NCBI GenBank assembly: GCA_002709045.1
Contig: PAPJ01000033.1
Coordinates: forward strand, 1 to 32,979
Direction of reading: 5' to 3'
Length of the DNA: 32,979 nt
From: Planctomycetaceae bacterium
GTDB taxonomy: Bacteria; Planctomycetota; Planctomycetia; Pirellulales; Pirellulaceae
Shown: positions 22,920-31,759 of the stretch, one piece after another
Numbering within the stretch: the stretch's first letter is position 1
Layout of the letters: each line of letters opens with the position of its first letter
The notes under the pieces: model-generated
Databases searched by the model: none
Told to the model about the DNA's origin: nothing
Seen by the model: the letters and a program-made list of their open reading frames with translations, nothing else
Made by a program: the position numbers and the translations under genes

Positions 22920-25900
22920 ATGAAAGGACAACGTGGGGTGGTACGTTTTACACAATCGATTTTAAATAGATTCGGTTCATTCCGGCTGTCTTCCGGTATT
23001 TGGTATTTAACCGGTTTTACCATCACCTGTACATTGCTGATTGGTTGCAATCAAATACGGCTTCCCAAAATCGACTCCAATGGGAAAGGACTTTTTGTCA
23101 GCGGCGATACCACTGAAGTAACTCAGCCATTCAAAGACACTGAGAAGATTCGTGATTTACCGACAATTATTCCCAAACCGGCATTTAGGGCTCCTGATCC
23201 GGGGCAGAATTCCGACGAAGGTCTACTAAGCGATTCCAATCAGAATGCTGAAGAAAAGACTCAAGTCACAGCTGGTATGATCTGGACTACACCAAAAATC
23301 ATGGCTGCACCTATAGGCAGCGCCGTAGTACTTAAAGCCGGACTGGTGGGTTCAAAGAGACAGTTATTATCCGGACGTAAACTCGAATGGACTGTTTCAG
23401 AAGGTAGTCCGGGAATTATCGAAAAGGCCGGAGGAGGAAATCCCAACACCTTCCGCTGGTTATTTCCAAAATATGGAAATAAGACTACTGACACTTATGC
23501 TCATACCATCACATCAGAACGTGCAGAAGTCGTCCATCAGGATACTAACGATTATCTGGATGATATCGGCGTAGCCAAGGGAGAAGCCTGGACAGTCGTC
23601 TCCTCTGACCAGAAGGGAACGACCGAAATTCTGGTAGGCGCCTCAACGGAAACCAATTGGGATAACCAGTATCAAAGAATCCTTGTCCACTGGATCGATG
23701 CTCAATGGCAATTCCCAAATTCTATATCTGGTGATGCCGGCTCTGATCAGACATTGACCACGACCGTCTCACGGCCTTCCGATAATTATCCTCTTTCCGG
23801 ATGGACTGTTCGATACAAATTGGTAAGCAACCGCCAAGCAACACTTTCATCGCAGGCTAATAATGAGCAACTGGATACTATTGATGTGACCACAGATGAG
23901 CAAGGAAAAGCTTCAATCCGAGTTTCTCCCAACATCAACCAAGCTGGCATCGTTTATGTAAAAACCGAGGTCATTCGTCCGGCTGATGTTTCCCTCGAAA
24001 CACCTTCATTAGTGGTCGGTCAATCCACCGTGGCTGTTACCTGGAATTCGCCAGGCCTGTCGATATCCTCTTCCAGCCCTAAAATTGTCAAACTTGGACA
24101 AACCATAGATTGTCTGGTCACTATTTCCAACCCCGGCAATCAAACAGCAACCAATGTAGTTCTGGCTCAAACAATTCCGTCCGGACTCACATTAGATTCC
24201 AGTAATCCGGTCGCTAATCTGACTGGAAATCAGGCTGTTTGGAACATTGATAATCTGGCGCCACAAACTGAGAGACAATTGACAGTTCGATATACCGCTG
24301 AACAAGCCGGCGCCGGTAATCTCAGCTTTCTCGTCAGCTGTGATGAAGGACTGCAGTCGGAGGCGGAATCACTAACTAGTATTGTCATCGCACCATTGGA
24401 AATCACGATCGAAGGACCTCGCATTGCCAAACTTGGAGACGATCTGCAATTCCAAATCTTATTGCACAATACCTCTTCGGAAGCTATCTCCGGACTTACC
24501 CTTCTTGAAACCCTAGGGCCAGGGCTGATTCACATATCAAAGTCAAATCCTCTTGGTAATCCTTCCGTACGAAAACTAGCATTCCAATCCCGTACAATTG
24601 AGCCCAATAGTACCACAGTAAAAGCAATCTCTATGCGTGCGATACGAACCGGAACGCTCTGTCACACACTACAGGCCACGCTCTCTAACGGATTAGTGCT
24701 CGAGAAAAAAATCTGTCTGGAGATTAGTGCTCCGATTCAACCGGGTACTACTGCAGCCCCGGTCATCGATGCTAAGATCATCAACAACCAGACAATTCAA
24801 GTCTGGGAAGCGGGACAGGAAAATACCATTCGCTTCCAGATCGCCAATCAATCAAAGCAGCCTATCACTAATGTAAAAATAAAAACGACTCTTCCAACTC
24901 AACTTCAAGCACAACTGGCCAGTGAAGGGCACCGTAGTGAGGGGCAATCCATTATGTTGGATATTCCAACTTTACTTCCGGGACAAACCCGCGCACTCGT
25001 TATTCAGATTCTAGCCATTCAGGCTGGTAGTAACCTCCCAATTCGGATGGAAGTGACTGGTGATGCCATCTCTAAGATTGTCAAAACTAATCAGAGTAAA
25101 GTCATTAACAACACGAATGCTAATCCTTTAGACCTGTCGCCTCCACCAGTGGAGGAACCGATGGTCGAGGCAGAACCAGCACCACCGACAGAACAGCCAC
25201 TTCCCGCTCTTAAACCTGCCGATACTCCGGCCAATCCTGCCGACCAAGACACCTTTCCACTGAATGAACCACCTGTTCAACCGATGAACCCAACACCGGT
25301 AGATACGGTGGACGACAGTAGGCCGACTGCTAAACCAGAGCATACAGATAAACCCACGGTAACTACAACGAATGAAGATTTACAGGGTTTAGAAGAATCT
25401 AAGGCATCCGCAATACCAACCAATAATTCCGAAGAACAATTGGAAGAACAATTGGAAGAACAATTGGAAGAACAATTGGAAGAACAATTGGAAGAACAAT
25501 TGGAAGAACAGTTGGAAGAACAGGAAGTCGCTGAAGGCGAAGCAGGCGATGCTCCAACTATAACTTCAGACGAACCAAACACTGCACTAGAAGAATCATC
25601 TGAAACTTCAGACAATCGCTCTGACATCACTGCTAAGGTACTAACACTGAATAATCCGATAGCCGTAGACGATGAAAACGTATTCTTTGTTTATCTGAGA
25701 AACAATGGTGATTCTCTGGCCGCTAATATTATGATTCAGGCGCAAGCCAGTGAACACTTCGATGTCATTTCAATTGCACAAAAAGACTCTGATGCAGACG
25801 ATTTTTCCAATGCCATCAAACATGAAAACCGTAGAGTCTCTGTGCCCACCATGGCACGGCTAGCAGCCGGAACGTCCATCATGCCATATCAGATAAAGGT

Positions 25901-26009
25901 CAATGCGATGAAGCAGGGAATAGGCAAGTTAACGGTCACCGTAAATGCTGAGGGGATGGAAAAGCCTATTGAGATTAGCGGAGAAGTCGAAATTTTACCG
26001 GCTAAGTAA
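22920..26009 (+). CDS. large surface lipoprotein with DUF11-like repeats
   Basis: The product has 1029 residues. A long N-terminal segment ends in a good lipobox (LIGC, Cys43). A domain at ~115-270 (GMIWTTPKIMAAPIGSAVVL, WTVSEGSPGIIEKAGGG) and another Ig-like part at ~275-370 precede at least three DUF11-like beta-sandwich repeats (~385-490, ~500-600, ~620-720). The repeats are recognisable by SSSPKIVKLGQTIDCLVTIS, NPGNQTATNVVLAQTIPSGL and the later ITNVKIKTTLPTQL. A Pro/Glu-rich linker (~735-890) contains seven EEQL units, and a last DUF11-like domain closes the protein (~905-1029). DUF11 repeats are typical of cell-surface adhesion or scaffold proteins. The start is ATG at 22920; no strong Shine-Dalgarno is seen. 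Confidence 0.85.
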   Translation: MKGQRGVVRFTQSILNRFGSFRLSSGIWYLTGFTITCTLLIGCNQIRLPKIDSNGKGLFVSGDTTEVTQPFKDTEKIRDLPTIIPKPAFRAPDPGQNSDEGLLSDSNQNAEEKTQVTAGMIWTTPKIMAAPIGSAVVLKAGLVGSKRQLLSGRKLEWTVSEGSPGIIEKAGGGNPNTFRWLFPKYGNKTTDTYAHTITSERAEVVHQDTNDYLDDIGVAKGEAWTVVSSDQKGTTEILVGASTETNWDNQYQRILVHWIDAQWQFPNSISGDAGSDQTLTTTVSRPSDNYPLSGWTVRYKLVSNRQATLSSQANNEQLDTIDVTTDEQGKASIRVSPNINQAGIVYVKTEVIRPADVSLETPSLVVGQSTVAVTWNSPGLSISSSSPKIVKLGQTIDCLVTISNPGNQTATNVVLAQTIPSGLTLDSSNPVANLTGNQAVWNIDNLAPQTERQLTVRYTAEQAGAGNLSFLVSCDEGLQSEAESLTSIVIAPLEITIEGPRIAKLGDDLQFQILLHNTSSEAISGLTLLETLGPGLIHISKSNPLGNPSVRKLAFQSRTIEPNSTTVKAISMRAIRTGTLCHTLQATLSNGLVLEKKICLEISAPIQPGTTAAPVIDAKIINNQTIQVWEAGQENTIRFQIANQSKQPITNVKIKTTLPTQLQAQLASEGHRSEGQSIMLDIPTLLPGQTRALVIQILAIQAGSNLPIRMEVTGDAISKIVKTNQSKVINNTNANPLDLSPPPVEEPMVEAEPAPPTEQPLPALKPADTPANPADQDTFPLNEPPVQPMNPTPVDTVDDSRPTAKPEHTDKPTVTTTNEDLQGLEESKASAIPTNNSEEQLEEQLEEQLEEQLEEQLEEQLEEQLEEQEVAEGEAGDAPTITSDEPNTALEESSETSDNRSDITAKVLTLNNPIAVDDENVFFVYLRNNGDSLAANIMIQAQASEHFDVISIAQKDSDADDFSNAIKHENRRVSVPTMARLAAGTSIMPYQIKVNAMKQGIGKLTVTVNAEGMEKPIEISGEVEILPAK
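25431..25514 (+). repeat. 12-bp tandem repeat, 7 copies, coding for (EEQL)7
   Basis: GAAGAACAATTG is repeated six times exactly, then once with a single change (GAAGAACAGTTG), and a partial eighth copy GAAGAACAG leads into normal coding sequence. The unit is in frame (Glu-Glu-Gln-Leu), so copy changes alter only the linker length in the lipoprotein. It is the second 12-bp in-frame repeat in this window; the first is at 29-88. Confidence 0.95.
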
Positions 26010-26012
26010 TTC

Positions 26013-26384
26013 ATGTCTCGTTTTGTCATTCTATTCCATGAACCCGGCCAGGCTTCAAGTCATTCGGAACACTTTGACTTTATGTTGGAATCACTGGAAG
26101 GTACGGCTCTAGCCACCTGGCGGTGGGAAAGAATCCCGATTCAACAAACAACTTTTACTGCTATTCAACTTCCTCCTCACCGTCTTGCTTACCTTGAATA
26201 CGAAGGAGCGGTTTCTGGTGACCGCGGAAAAGTGACCAGAAGCATCGTCGGAATCTATAAAGATAGGATCTCTCTAAATGACAGCCAGTGGGAAATTAAA
26301 ATCGAATCTGACCAACTTCAAGGGACGCTCAATGCTCAGTGTCTTGAGTCTGATCGTTGGCAGTTTGAGTTCACTCCGATCTAG
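26013..26384 (+). CDS. stand-alone LigD N-terminal (3'-phosphoesterase-like) domain protein
   Basis: 123 residues, ATG 3 bp after the stop of the lipoprotein gene. The pattern RFVILFHEP, HFDFMLE (20-26), ALATWRWE, HRLAYLEYEG, SGDRGKVTR and DRWQFEF follows the LigD phosphoesterase (LigD_N, DNA polymerase ligase N-terminal) domain seen as short single-domain proteins in planctomycetes. In bacterial LigD this domain trims 3'-phosphates or ribonucleotides during end joining. H9, H20 and D22 may correspond to the metal ligands, although the segment between them is longer than in LigD, and the third conserved histidine region (VEDHP) is not visible. Activity is therefore uncertain. Neighbours give no repair context (no Ku or ligase here). 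Confidence 0.65.
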   Translation: MSRFVILFHEPGQASSHSEHFDFMLESLEGTALATWRWERIPIQQTTFTAIQLPPHRLAYLEYEGAVSGDRGKVTRSIVGIYKDRISLNDSQWEIKIESDQLQGTLNAQCLESDRWQFEFTPI

Positions 26385-27052
26385 TCAACTTCGGCCGTGA
26401 CGTGAACACTTCCAGTCTGGAAATCCAGTTCTGCAATCTGCAGTTCGCGTTCACGTTTCACACGCACTTTCGAAGGTATACGTACGATAGCCACGGTGCG
26501 TTCGCTGCCCTGCTTCCACTTAAAATCGATGCCTGATCGATACATTGCAGACTCAATTTCATCGAACACTCTCTTCAGTCGAATCGGCAGGTCCCCTGCA
26601 CGTATCGATTCAATCTTCAACTCAACAGCATTCTGTTCATCCGCCAGTTTTGTTGACAAATCAATCGAGATCGCCGAGCGGAATCTAGCTCCGACAATAG
26701 TAAAGTAAATCGTTTGTGTTACATCTTTTATAATGACTCTGGGATTTTCAATACCCGCTGGCAATGAAACTCTGGAGTTGCCTTTTAACTGTGTTGCCAG
26801 CCAGGCGTTGATCTGATCCTGAGTTACTTCATAGTCAAGATCATGTCCAAGTCGTAAGTCTTTCTGGATATCATCCACCGCATCTAGTAATTCCTGCACC
26901 GGTTCACTGTGAGCAGATGTTGGTCGGTTGAGTTCCTGCGCATATAATTCCGGAACCGCCCGAAGAAGATGCATCAGGTAAAAGGCTGCGAGAATCGCCA
27001 GTCCACTCAATCCAAGAAGAATATAGAGAAACTTCCGCCAGGACATCTTCAT
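26381..27052 (-). CDS. membrane-anchored protein of unknown function (223 aa)
   Basis: N-terminal signal anchor (FLYILLGLSGLAILAAFYLM, residues 8-27) followed by an extracytoplasmic domain. QDQINAWLATQLKG and the pattern of alternating strands after it (PRVIIKDVTQTIYFTIVGAR, RSAISIDLSTKL, VELKIESIRAGDLPI) resemble lipid-binding or SRPBCC/YpmS-like anchored proteins, but this is only a shape resemblance. It lies 20 bp downstream of tyrS on the same strand and is the last gene of that run. Its stop TAG overlaps the stop TAG of the opposite-strand 26013 gene in a shared CTAG. Family not recognised. Confidence 0.7.
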   Translation of the reverse strand: MKMSWRKFLYILLGLSGLAILAAFYLMHLLRAVPELYAQELNRPTSAHSEPVQELLDAVDDIQKDLRLGHDLDYEVTQDQINAWLATQLKGNSRVSLPAGIENPRVIIKDVTQTIYFTIVGARFRSAISIDLSTKLADEQNAVELKIESIRAGDLPIRLKRVFDEIESAMYRSGIDFKWKQGSERTVAIVRIPSKVRVKRERELQIAELDFQTGSVHVTAEVD

Positions 27053-27072
27053 ACGATTTGTCCTTTATTCTG

Positions 27073-28350
27073 TTATTTTTCAAAGCGAATCAAGGCATAC
27101 TTTTTCTTACCGCGCCGTAAGACAATCACTGTTTCGCTCGCCAGATCTTCAGGTGACAGAACGTAATCGATAGCTTCCACCCGTCGATTATTTACATACC
27201 CGCCACCTTGCTCAATAGCTCGCCGTGCATCTCCGCGACTATTGGACAATCCGCTATTAACCAACGCATCGATGATGGTGATTTCGCCACCTGCTAATGC
27301 ATCTTTAGAAGCATTTACACTCGGAACATCGGCAAAAATATCCAGTAACTGCATATCGCTAAGATCCTGAATCTCAGACCCGAAAAATATTTCCGTTGCT
27401 TTACGGGCAGCATTCAGACCTTCCTGTCGATGCACATTCAGCGTCAGTTCTTCGGCCAATCGCTTTTGACTGCTACGCAGATGTGGTTCATTTTTACGAG
27501 ACTCATCTAGGGCGACAATTTCGTCAATTGACAACTCGGTCAAGAATCGCAAGCACTGGCCTGCATCGTCATCGGCCACATTAATCCAGTATTGATAAAA
27601 CTTATAAGGGCTCGTGCGTTCAGCAGACAGCCAGACAGCACCTGACTCAGTTTTACCCATCTTGGTTCCGTCAGCCTTGGTTAACAAAGGACAAGTCATA
27701 CCATACAGTGAAGCACCATACATTCTGCGACCTAAGTCGATACCCGCGGTGATATTTCCCCATTGATCACTTCCACCAACCTGTAATTCACATCCGTACT
27801 TCTGGTAAAGGTGAGCGAAATCATAGGCCTGCAACAGCATATAGCTGAATTCGGTATAACTAAGACCGCTCTCACCTTCGAGTCGACTTTTTACTGAATC
27901 TTTGCCTAGCATTACGTTGACCGGAAAGTTTTTTCCGATATCACGCAAAAACTCAAGGAATGAAAATTCTTTCATCCAATCCAGATTATTAGCCAGCACT
28001 GCCCCGCCATCTGCTTCATGAAAATCGATGAAGTTTTGCATCTGGTTTTTAATGGCTTCTGTATTGGCGTGTAACTGTTCGACTGTCAGAAGATTTCGCT
28101 CCTGACTCTTACCGCTGGGGTCACCAATCATACCCGTTGCACCGCCAACCAGGGCAATCGGGCGATGTCCCGCTTTTTGAAAACGTCGCAGCGTCATCAC
28201 CTGCATCAAATGCCCAACATGCATACTGTCAGCCGTTGGATCAAAACCAATATACATCGTACGCGACTTTTCATTAAGCCACGGAGCGAGGTCATCCGTG
28301 GTCTGATGAATGAGACCACGAGCGGAAAAATCTGCGTAGATGTCGTTCAT
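27073..28350 (-). CDS. tyrS: tyrosyl-tRNA synthetase
   Basis: Charges tRNA-Tyr with tyrosine. 425 residues, the normal length of the bacterial TyrRS. Class I signatures: the HIGH variant HVGH at 44-47 after GFDPTADSM, GGATGMIGDPSGKS at 69-82, YTEFSYMLLQAYD at 165-177, GGSDQWGNI at 192-200, and the KMSKS variant KMGKT at 230-234. A C-terminal S4 RNA-binding domain (~360-425, with SRGDARRAIEQGGGYVNN) completes it. ATG at 28350; no T-box leader is visible in the 43 bp upstream, so expression is likely driven by the operon starting at the acyl-CoA synthetase. Confidence 0.96.
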   Translation of the reverse strand: MNDIYADFSARGLIHQTTDDLAPWLNEKSRTMYIGFDPTADSMHVGHLMQVMTLRRFQKAGHRPIALVGGATGMIGDPSGKSQERNLLTVEQLHANTEAIKNQMQNFIDFHEADGGAVLANNLDWMKEFSFLEFLRDIGKNFPVNVMLGKDSVKSRLEGESGLSYTEFSYMLLQAYDFAHLYQKYGCELQVGGSDQWGNITAGIDLGRRMYGASLYGMTCPLLTKADGTKMGKTESGAVWLSAERTSPYKFYQYWINVADDDAGQCLRFLTELSIDEIVALDESRKNEPHLRSSQKRLAEELTLNVHRQEGLNAARKATEIFFGSEIQDLSDMQLLDIFADVPSVNASKDALAGGEITIIDALVNSGLSNSRGDARRAIEQGGGYVNNRRVEAIDYVLSPEDLASETVIVLRRGKKKYALIRFEK

Positions 28351-28393
28351 TGATTAAACCGTCTGCTGGAAACTTTTAGATCGTTTATGTTTG

Positions 28394-28837
28394 TTAATTA
28401 TCACAGAGAATACCCGTTGTGAATACGACACATTGCAAACTCTTTGCTGCCTGAGCATAGAAATCCCGTAGCCGAACCAGTTCACTTAGAACATCCTCCG
28501 AGCCTTCGATTTCTTCCAGATTAAGTTCAGACAGAATATTTCCTAAATGTGCAACAACATCCGGGCGGACGAGGAAAACCTGTTGAGGTGGTTCATTCAA
28601 CAGTTGACGACCGCCATTAAATGCCATCGATAGTGGTATTGCTAATCGCTCATTTTCCTGACCAATTTTCTGCAGATACTCTTTCACTTCCTGCCAGCAA
28701 TCTGCAAGATCCAAACGCTGTTCTGGTGAATACTGGTAGTGGTTAAAAAAAGAACGCATTGCATCCGGTTCCCGCGCAGAAAACATAGCTTTCGCATTAT
28801 CTCGGTCCACCGCCAAAAGTACATTTACCTCAGCCAT
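28394..28837 (-). CDS. soluble protein of unknown function (147 aa), weakly DUF1877-like
   Basis: The ATG at 28837 has AGGAG 10 nt upstream; one codon earlier there is a TTG. The product is cytoplasmic by sequence. The order of a DLADCWQEVKEYL helix, a PLSMAFNGGRQL strand-turn and a VFLVRPDVVAHLGNILSEL helix is like that of DUF1877/YfbM-type proteins (lysine-aspartate-tryptophan pattern, then PLxxxxxGG, then a P-x-x-V helix), but I would call this weak. It sits between ispD and tyrS in a close-packed minus-strand run, with gaps of 55 and 43 bp, so it is co-transcribed with housekeeping genes. Confidence 0.65.
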   Translation of the reverse strand: MAEVNVLLAVDRDNAKAMFSAREPDAMRSFFNHYQYSPEQRLDLADCWQEVKEYLQKIGQENERLAIPLSMAFNGGRQLLNEPPQQVFLVRPDVVAHLGNILSELNLEEIEGSEDVLSELVRLRDFYAQAAKSLQCVVFTTGILCDN

Positions 28838-28892
28838 CAAATTTATACTCCTATTTCACGAAATTTCTATCAGCCAACCGGCGGGCGTCGTC

Positions 28893-29606
28893 TCAAACAT
28901 CCGAACCCTCAGAATTTTCTTTATGCAACACCTGCATTGCTAATTCGATAAACCTCAAGTCTTGTTGCGTAGTGACTTTTCTATTCAGTGGTGAGGCCTG
29001 AACAACACTTACACGGTGCCCGGCCCATTCCATTAATTGTGCTTCATCGGTAGCCGAAGCATAATCTTCTGCAGATTCATAAGCACCAAGCAATTTCGAT
29101 TTATCAAACATCTGAGGCGTCTGAGATTCCCATAACCCGTCTCGGGAAATAGTTTCGCTGATACTATCTGCTGCGACGCGTTTAACCGTGGAAACCACGG
29201 GAGTACCCAGAATAGCCGCTCCCGTTTGTTTAGCTAGCACAAATAACTCATCTAGCCAAATATCCGATAAACAGGGGCGGGCTGCATCGTGAACAACAAC
29301 GAAACCGACATCTTTATCAACTACTTTGAGACCATTTAAAACAGACGCGGCACGACTATTACCACCATGAACAACATTAATATTTGAACTGGCTGCATCT
29401 GTCCCAAACCGCTGATCAAAGATTTGTTGATCAGCCTCGGCAATTACCAGGATCAATTGCTTGACGTCATCGCGTTTGATAAACCTGTCAACACTATACA
29501 GCCACAATGCCCGTCCATTGACGGATACAAAAGGCTTTTTATAGTTTTCATCGCTGAAGCGGGTACTCTTCCCGGCAGCAACAATAATAACAGCTACATC
29601 AGACAT
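28893..29606 (-). CDS. ispD: 2-C-methyl-D-erythritol 4-phosphate cytidylyltransferase
   Basis: Third step of the MEP pathway of isoprenoid synthesis: couples MEP with CTP to give CDP-ME. 237 residues, normal length. The nucleotide-binding start reads VIIVAAGKSTRF (family consensus AAGxGxRM/F, here Lys and Ser-Thr replace the glycine-rich version). KKPFVSVNGRALW follows, then GGNSRAASVLNGL at 81-93, VVHDAARP at 104-111, TPVVSTVKR, ESQTPQMF and TDEAQLMEW. No ispF is fused or adjacent. It lies 41 bp downstream of the acyl-CoA synthetase gene on the same strand. Confidence 0.93.
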   Translation of the reverse strand: MSDVAVIIVAAGKSTRFSDENYKKPFVSVNGRALWLYSVDRFIKRDDVKQLILVIAEADQQIFDQRFGTDAASSNINVVHGGNSRAASVLNGLKVVDKDVGFVVVHDAARPCLSDIWLDELFVLAKQTGAAILGTPVVSTVKRVAADSISETISRDGLWESQTPQMFDKSKLLGAYESAEDYASATDEAQLMEWAGHRVSVVQASPLNRKVTTQQDLRFIELAMQVLHKENSEGSDV

Positions 29607-29647
29607 AAACGTATTTTAATTTAAGGTTATTGTTGTTTAAGTACATC

Positions 29648-31252
29648 CTAACTCTTATAAAGCCGCTCGAGAACATCTTCTAACTGCTCTTTAATCACAC
29701 TTCGACGTAACGTACCTTTGGACGTTAATTGATCTCGCTCAGCGGATAACGGATGGCTGAGTAGTGCAATCTGTGCGATCTGTTCAAAAGAAGCGCGATC
29801 TTCGAGTTGCTGCTCTACAAGTTGCATGAACCACCGCTCAACATTCGGGCTGTCTTTCCAATGATCAGAAGTTCCGGAAACATCGACTCTTTCAGCAAAA
29901 TACTCCCAGTTAGGAAATAAGATCGCCACTAAAAATTTTCGACCATCGCCAAAAACAACTGCCTGTTCAATCGCAGCGTGCCGTTGCAAACACGACTCAA
30001 TCGATTGTGGCCAAACGTTTTGACCTGATGAGGTGACAATCAGTTCTTTTTTACGTCCGGTCACATATAAAAACTGATCATCATCCAGTCTTCCCAGATC
30101 TCCGGTGTGCAACCAACCGTCACAAATCAACTCTGCACTTGCCTCAGGATTACGATAGTATCCAGCGCATACATGACGTCCCTTTATAAGCACTTGTTTA
30201 TCCGCACTCAGTTTGATTTCAGTTCCATCAATCGCACGACCGACTGATCCATATCTAATGTCCTCGGGATCGGTCAATGCTGCTACAGGGGAAGTCTCGG
30301 TTAATCCATAACCCTCCAGAACCGCAATTGATTTAGCCTGGTAAAAATCAAAGGTCTCACGATCCAGAACTGTTCCGCCAGAATTGATCTGAGATATCTC
30401 TCGGCCGAGCACATCATCACTGTTCTTGGTCTGAGAGCACAACGCCGCCAACTTCTCAAAAAAATAAGGTACACCATTAATATGTGTGGGGGCAACGACT
30501 GCAACTTCGTCTACCGCCTGTTGACGACTCGACCCTAACGTCAGCTGGTGTCCGCCAAGCAACCAAACATACAAATCACATGTTCTCCCAAATGCATGAA
30601 AAAATGGGAGAAAATTGAATTGATGCGTATCTGTCTCAAACCGATAACGTTTCAAAGCCATCTCGGAATTAAAGACCAGATTATCTTCTGTCAGCATCAC
30701 TCCTTTGGCCTCGCCGGTTGTTCCAGAAGTATACACAATCGAAGCAACTCGCCGCGGTTCAGCAGTTGGAATAGCTAACTCGACTTCCAGCGTTGAAACA
30801 CAGCTAATCATTTCACCGAAACTGCCCAAAACAATCTCCATTCGTGAATCGGGAATTCCTGCCGTCTTTCCCAGTATCACAACAGGAACTTCCAAATCTA
30901 TCTCATTGGATGAGAAATATTTATCCGCAACAAATATCAGACTTATACCTGAATGTCTCATTTGCCTTCGAATCTGTTGAATACTTAATTGTGTATTGAG
31001 AGGAACAGACACGGCATGTAAAAAATGGCAGGCCAAATCAATCAAAATCCACTCCAGACTATTTTCAGCCAGTACGCCGACCCGATTGCCCGACGAAACC
31101 CCAAGATTTTTCAATAAACCCGCGGTGTCATGAACTTGGTCATAGAGTTCTTTCCAGCCAATCCATCGGCTGTTATTCTGTCCTAAAATTTGCAATGCCT
31201 GATCGTGCGCAGCGATCGCAGAATGCTTATAGAGAGTTTGAAGGAACTTCAT
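29648..31252 (-). CDS. AMP-binding long-chain acyl-CoA synthetase-like enzyme
   Basis: 534 residues of the ANL superfamily, which activates a carboxylic acid with ATP and transfers it to CoA or a carrier. Motifs: YTSGTTGEAKG at 174-184, GYGLTETSP at 314-322, GWLHTGDLG at 379-387, GRKKELIVTSSGQNVWP at 399-415, and the C-terminal LTSKGTLRR with the catalytic lysine K512. The GQNVWPQSIE hinge is typical of long-chain fatty acyl-CoA synthetases of the FAA1/FadD15 group; substrate not provable from sequence. ATG at 31252. First gene of a minus-strand run with ispD, an unknown gene, tyrS and a membrane-anchored gene, so it probably carries the promoter, in the 113-bp gap to the divergent gene. Confidence 0.9.
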   Translation of the reverse strand: MKFLQTLYKHSAIAAHDQALQILGQNNSRWIGWKELYDQVHDTAGLLKNLGVSSGNRVGVLAENSLEWILIDLACHFLHAVSVPLNTQLSIQQIRRQMRHSGISLIFVADKYFSSNEIDLEVPVVILGKTAGIPDSRMEIVLGSFGEMISCVSTLEVELAIPTAEPRRVASIVYTSGTTGEAKGVMLTEDNLVFNSEMALKRYRFETDTHQFNFLPFFHAFGRTCDLYVWLLGGHQLTLGSSRQQAVDEVAVVAPTHINGVPYFFEKLAALCSQTKNSDDVLGREISQINSGGTVLDRETFDFYQAKSIAVLEGYGLTETSPVAALTDPEDIRYGSVGRAIDGTEIKLSADKQVLIKGRHVCAGYYRNPEASAELICDGWLHTGDLGRLDDDQFLYVTGRKKELIVTSSGQNVWPQSIESCLQRHAAIEQAVVFGDGRKFLVAILFPNWEYFAERVDVSGTSDHWKDSPNVERWFMQLVEQQLEDRASFEQIAQIALLSHPLSAERDQLTSKGTLRRSVIKEQLEDVLERLYKS

Positions 31253-31365
31253 GAAACTTAAAACTGGATAATATTAAAGGGCTGCAACCACTTTATAATA
31301 AACTTATGCGAGCACTATTCATTGTACGTAAGACCATAACACCTGACTCTACCCCCATCTGAATC

Positions 31366-31755
31366 ATGTCTAACCGTATTTTTTTATTATGCTGCCTGTT
31401 TTTTGTATCACTGCTAAATCACAGTCAAACAACCGCAGCCAACCAGCAGTCCGTGACACTTCAATTTGAATATGGTAATGGATTTAGCAAACAGTATAAA
31501 TCAATTCCCATTACTCAAGGAGATACCATTTTAGATGTAATGAAGGCAATGCAAAAACACCCTCAAAGAATTCTCTTTAAAACTCGAGGAACCGGTAAGC
31601 TTACTTTCATCTATGAAATTGACATGATTAGCAATGAAGGCCGTGGAAAAAACTGGATCTTTTACGTCAACGGAAGACGAGCCACCATCGGTGTTGGTGC
31701 CTACAAGATAAAGGCAAACGATCAAGTCATGTGGAAGTACGAAGTATTCCAGTAA
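31366..31755 (+). CDS. exported DUF4430-like protein
   Basis: 129 residues: signal peptide (IFLLCCLFFVSLLNHSQTTAA, given as two pieces: IFLLCCLFFV and SLLNHSQTTAA) and one small domain. The domain has the DUF4430 pattern, a beta-grasp-like fold also found at the C-terminus of transcobalamin: SVTLQFEYGNGFSKQYKSIP, then GDTILDVMKAM, IDMISNEGRGKNWIFYVNGR and GAYKIKANDQVMWKY. Proteins of this kind are proposed cobalamin or vitamin binders and often neighbour ECF-type transport components. The gene ends 4 bp from the stop of the convergent membrane-protein gene, a close pairing that fits a shared task. Confidence 0.75.
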   Translation: MSNRIFLLCCLFFVSLLNHSQTTAANQQSVTLQFEYGNGFSKQYKSIPITQGDTILDVMKAMQKHPQRILFKTRGTGKLTFIYEIDMISNEGRGKNWIFYVNGRRATIGVGAYKIKANDQVMWKYEVFQ

Positions 31756-31759
31756 ACAA

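Noticed and set aside
25277..25630. Minus-strand open frame with a repeated Ser-Ser-Asn-Cys pattern
   Set aside because: It is the antisense of the EEQL repeat in the lipoprotein gene; the frame is open only because the repeat contains no stop there, and nothing outside the repeat looks coding.
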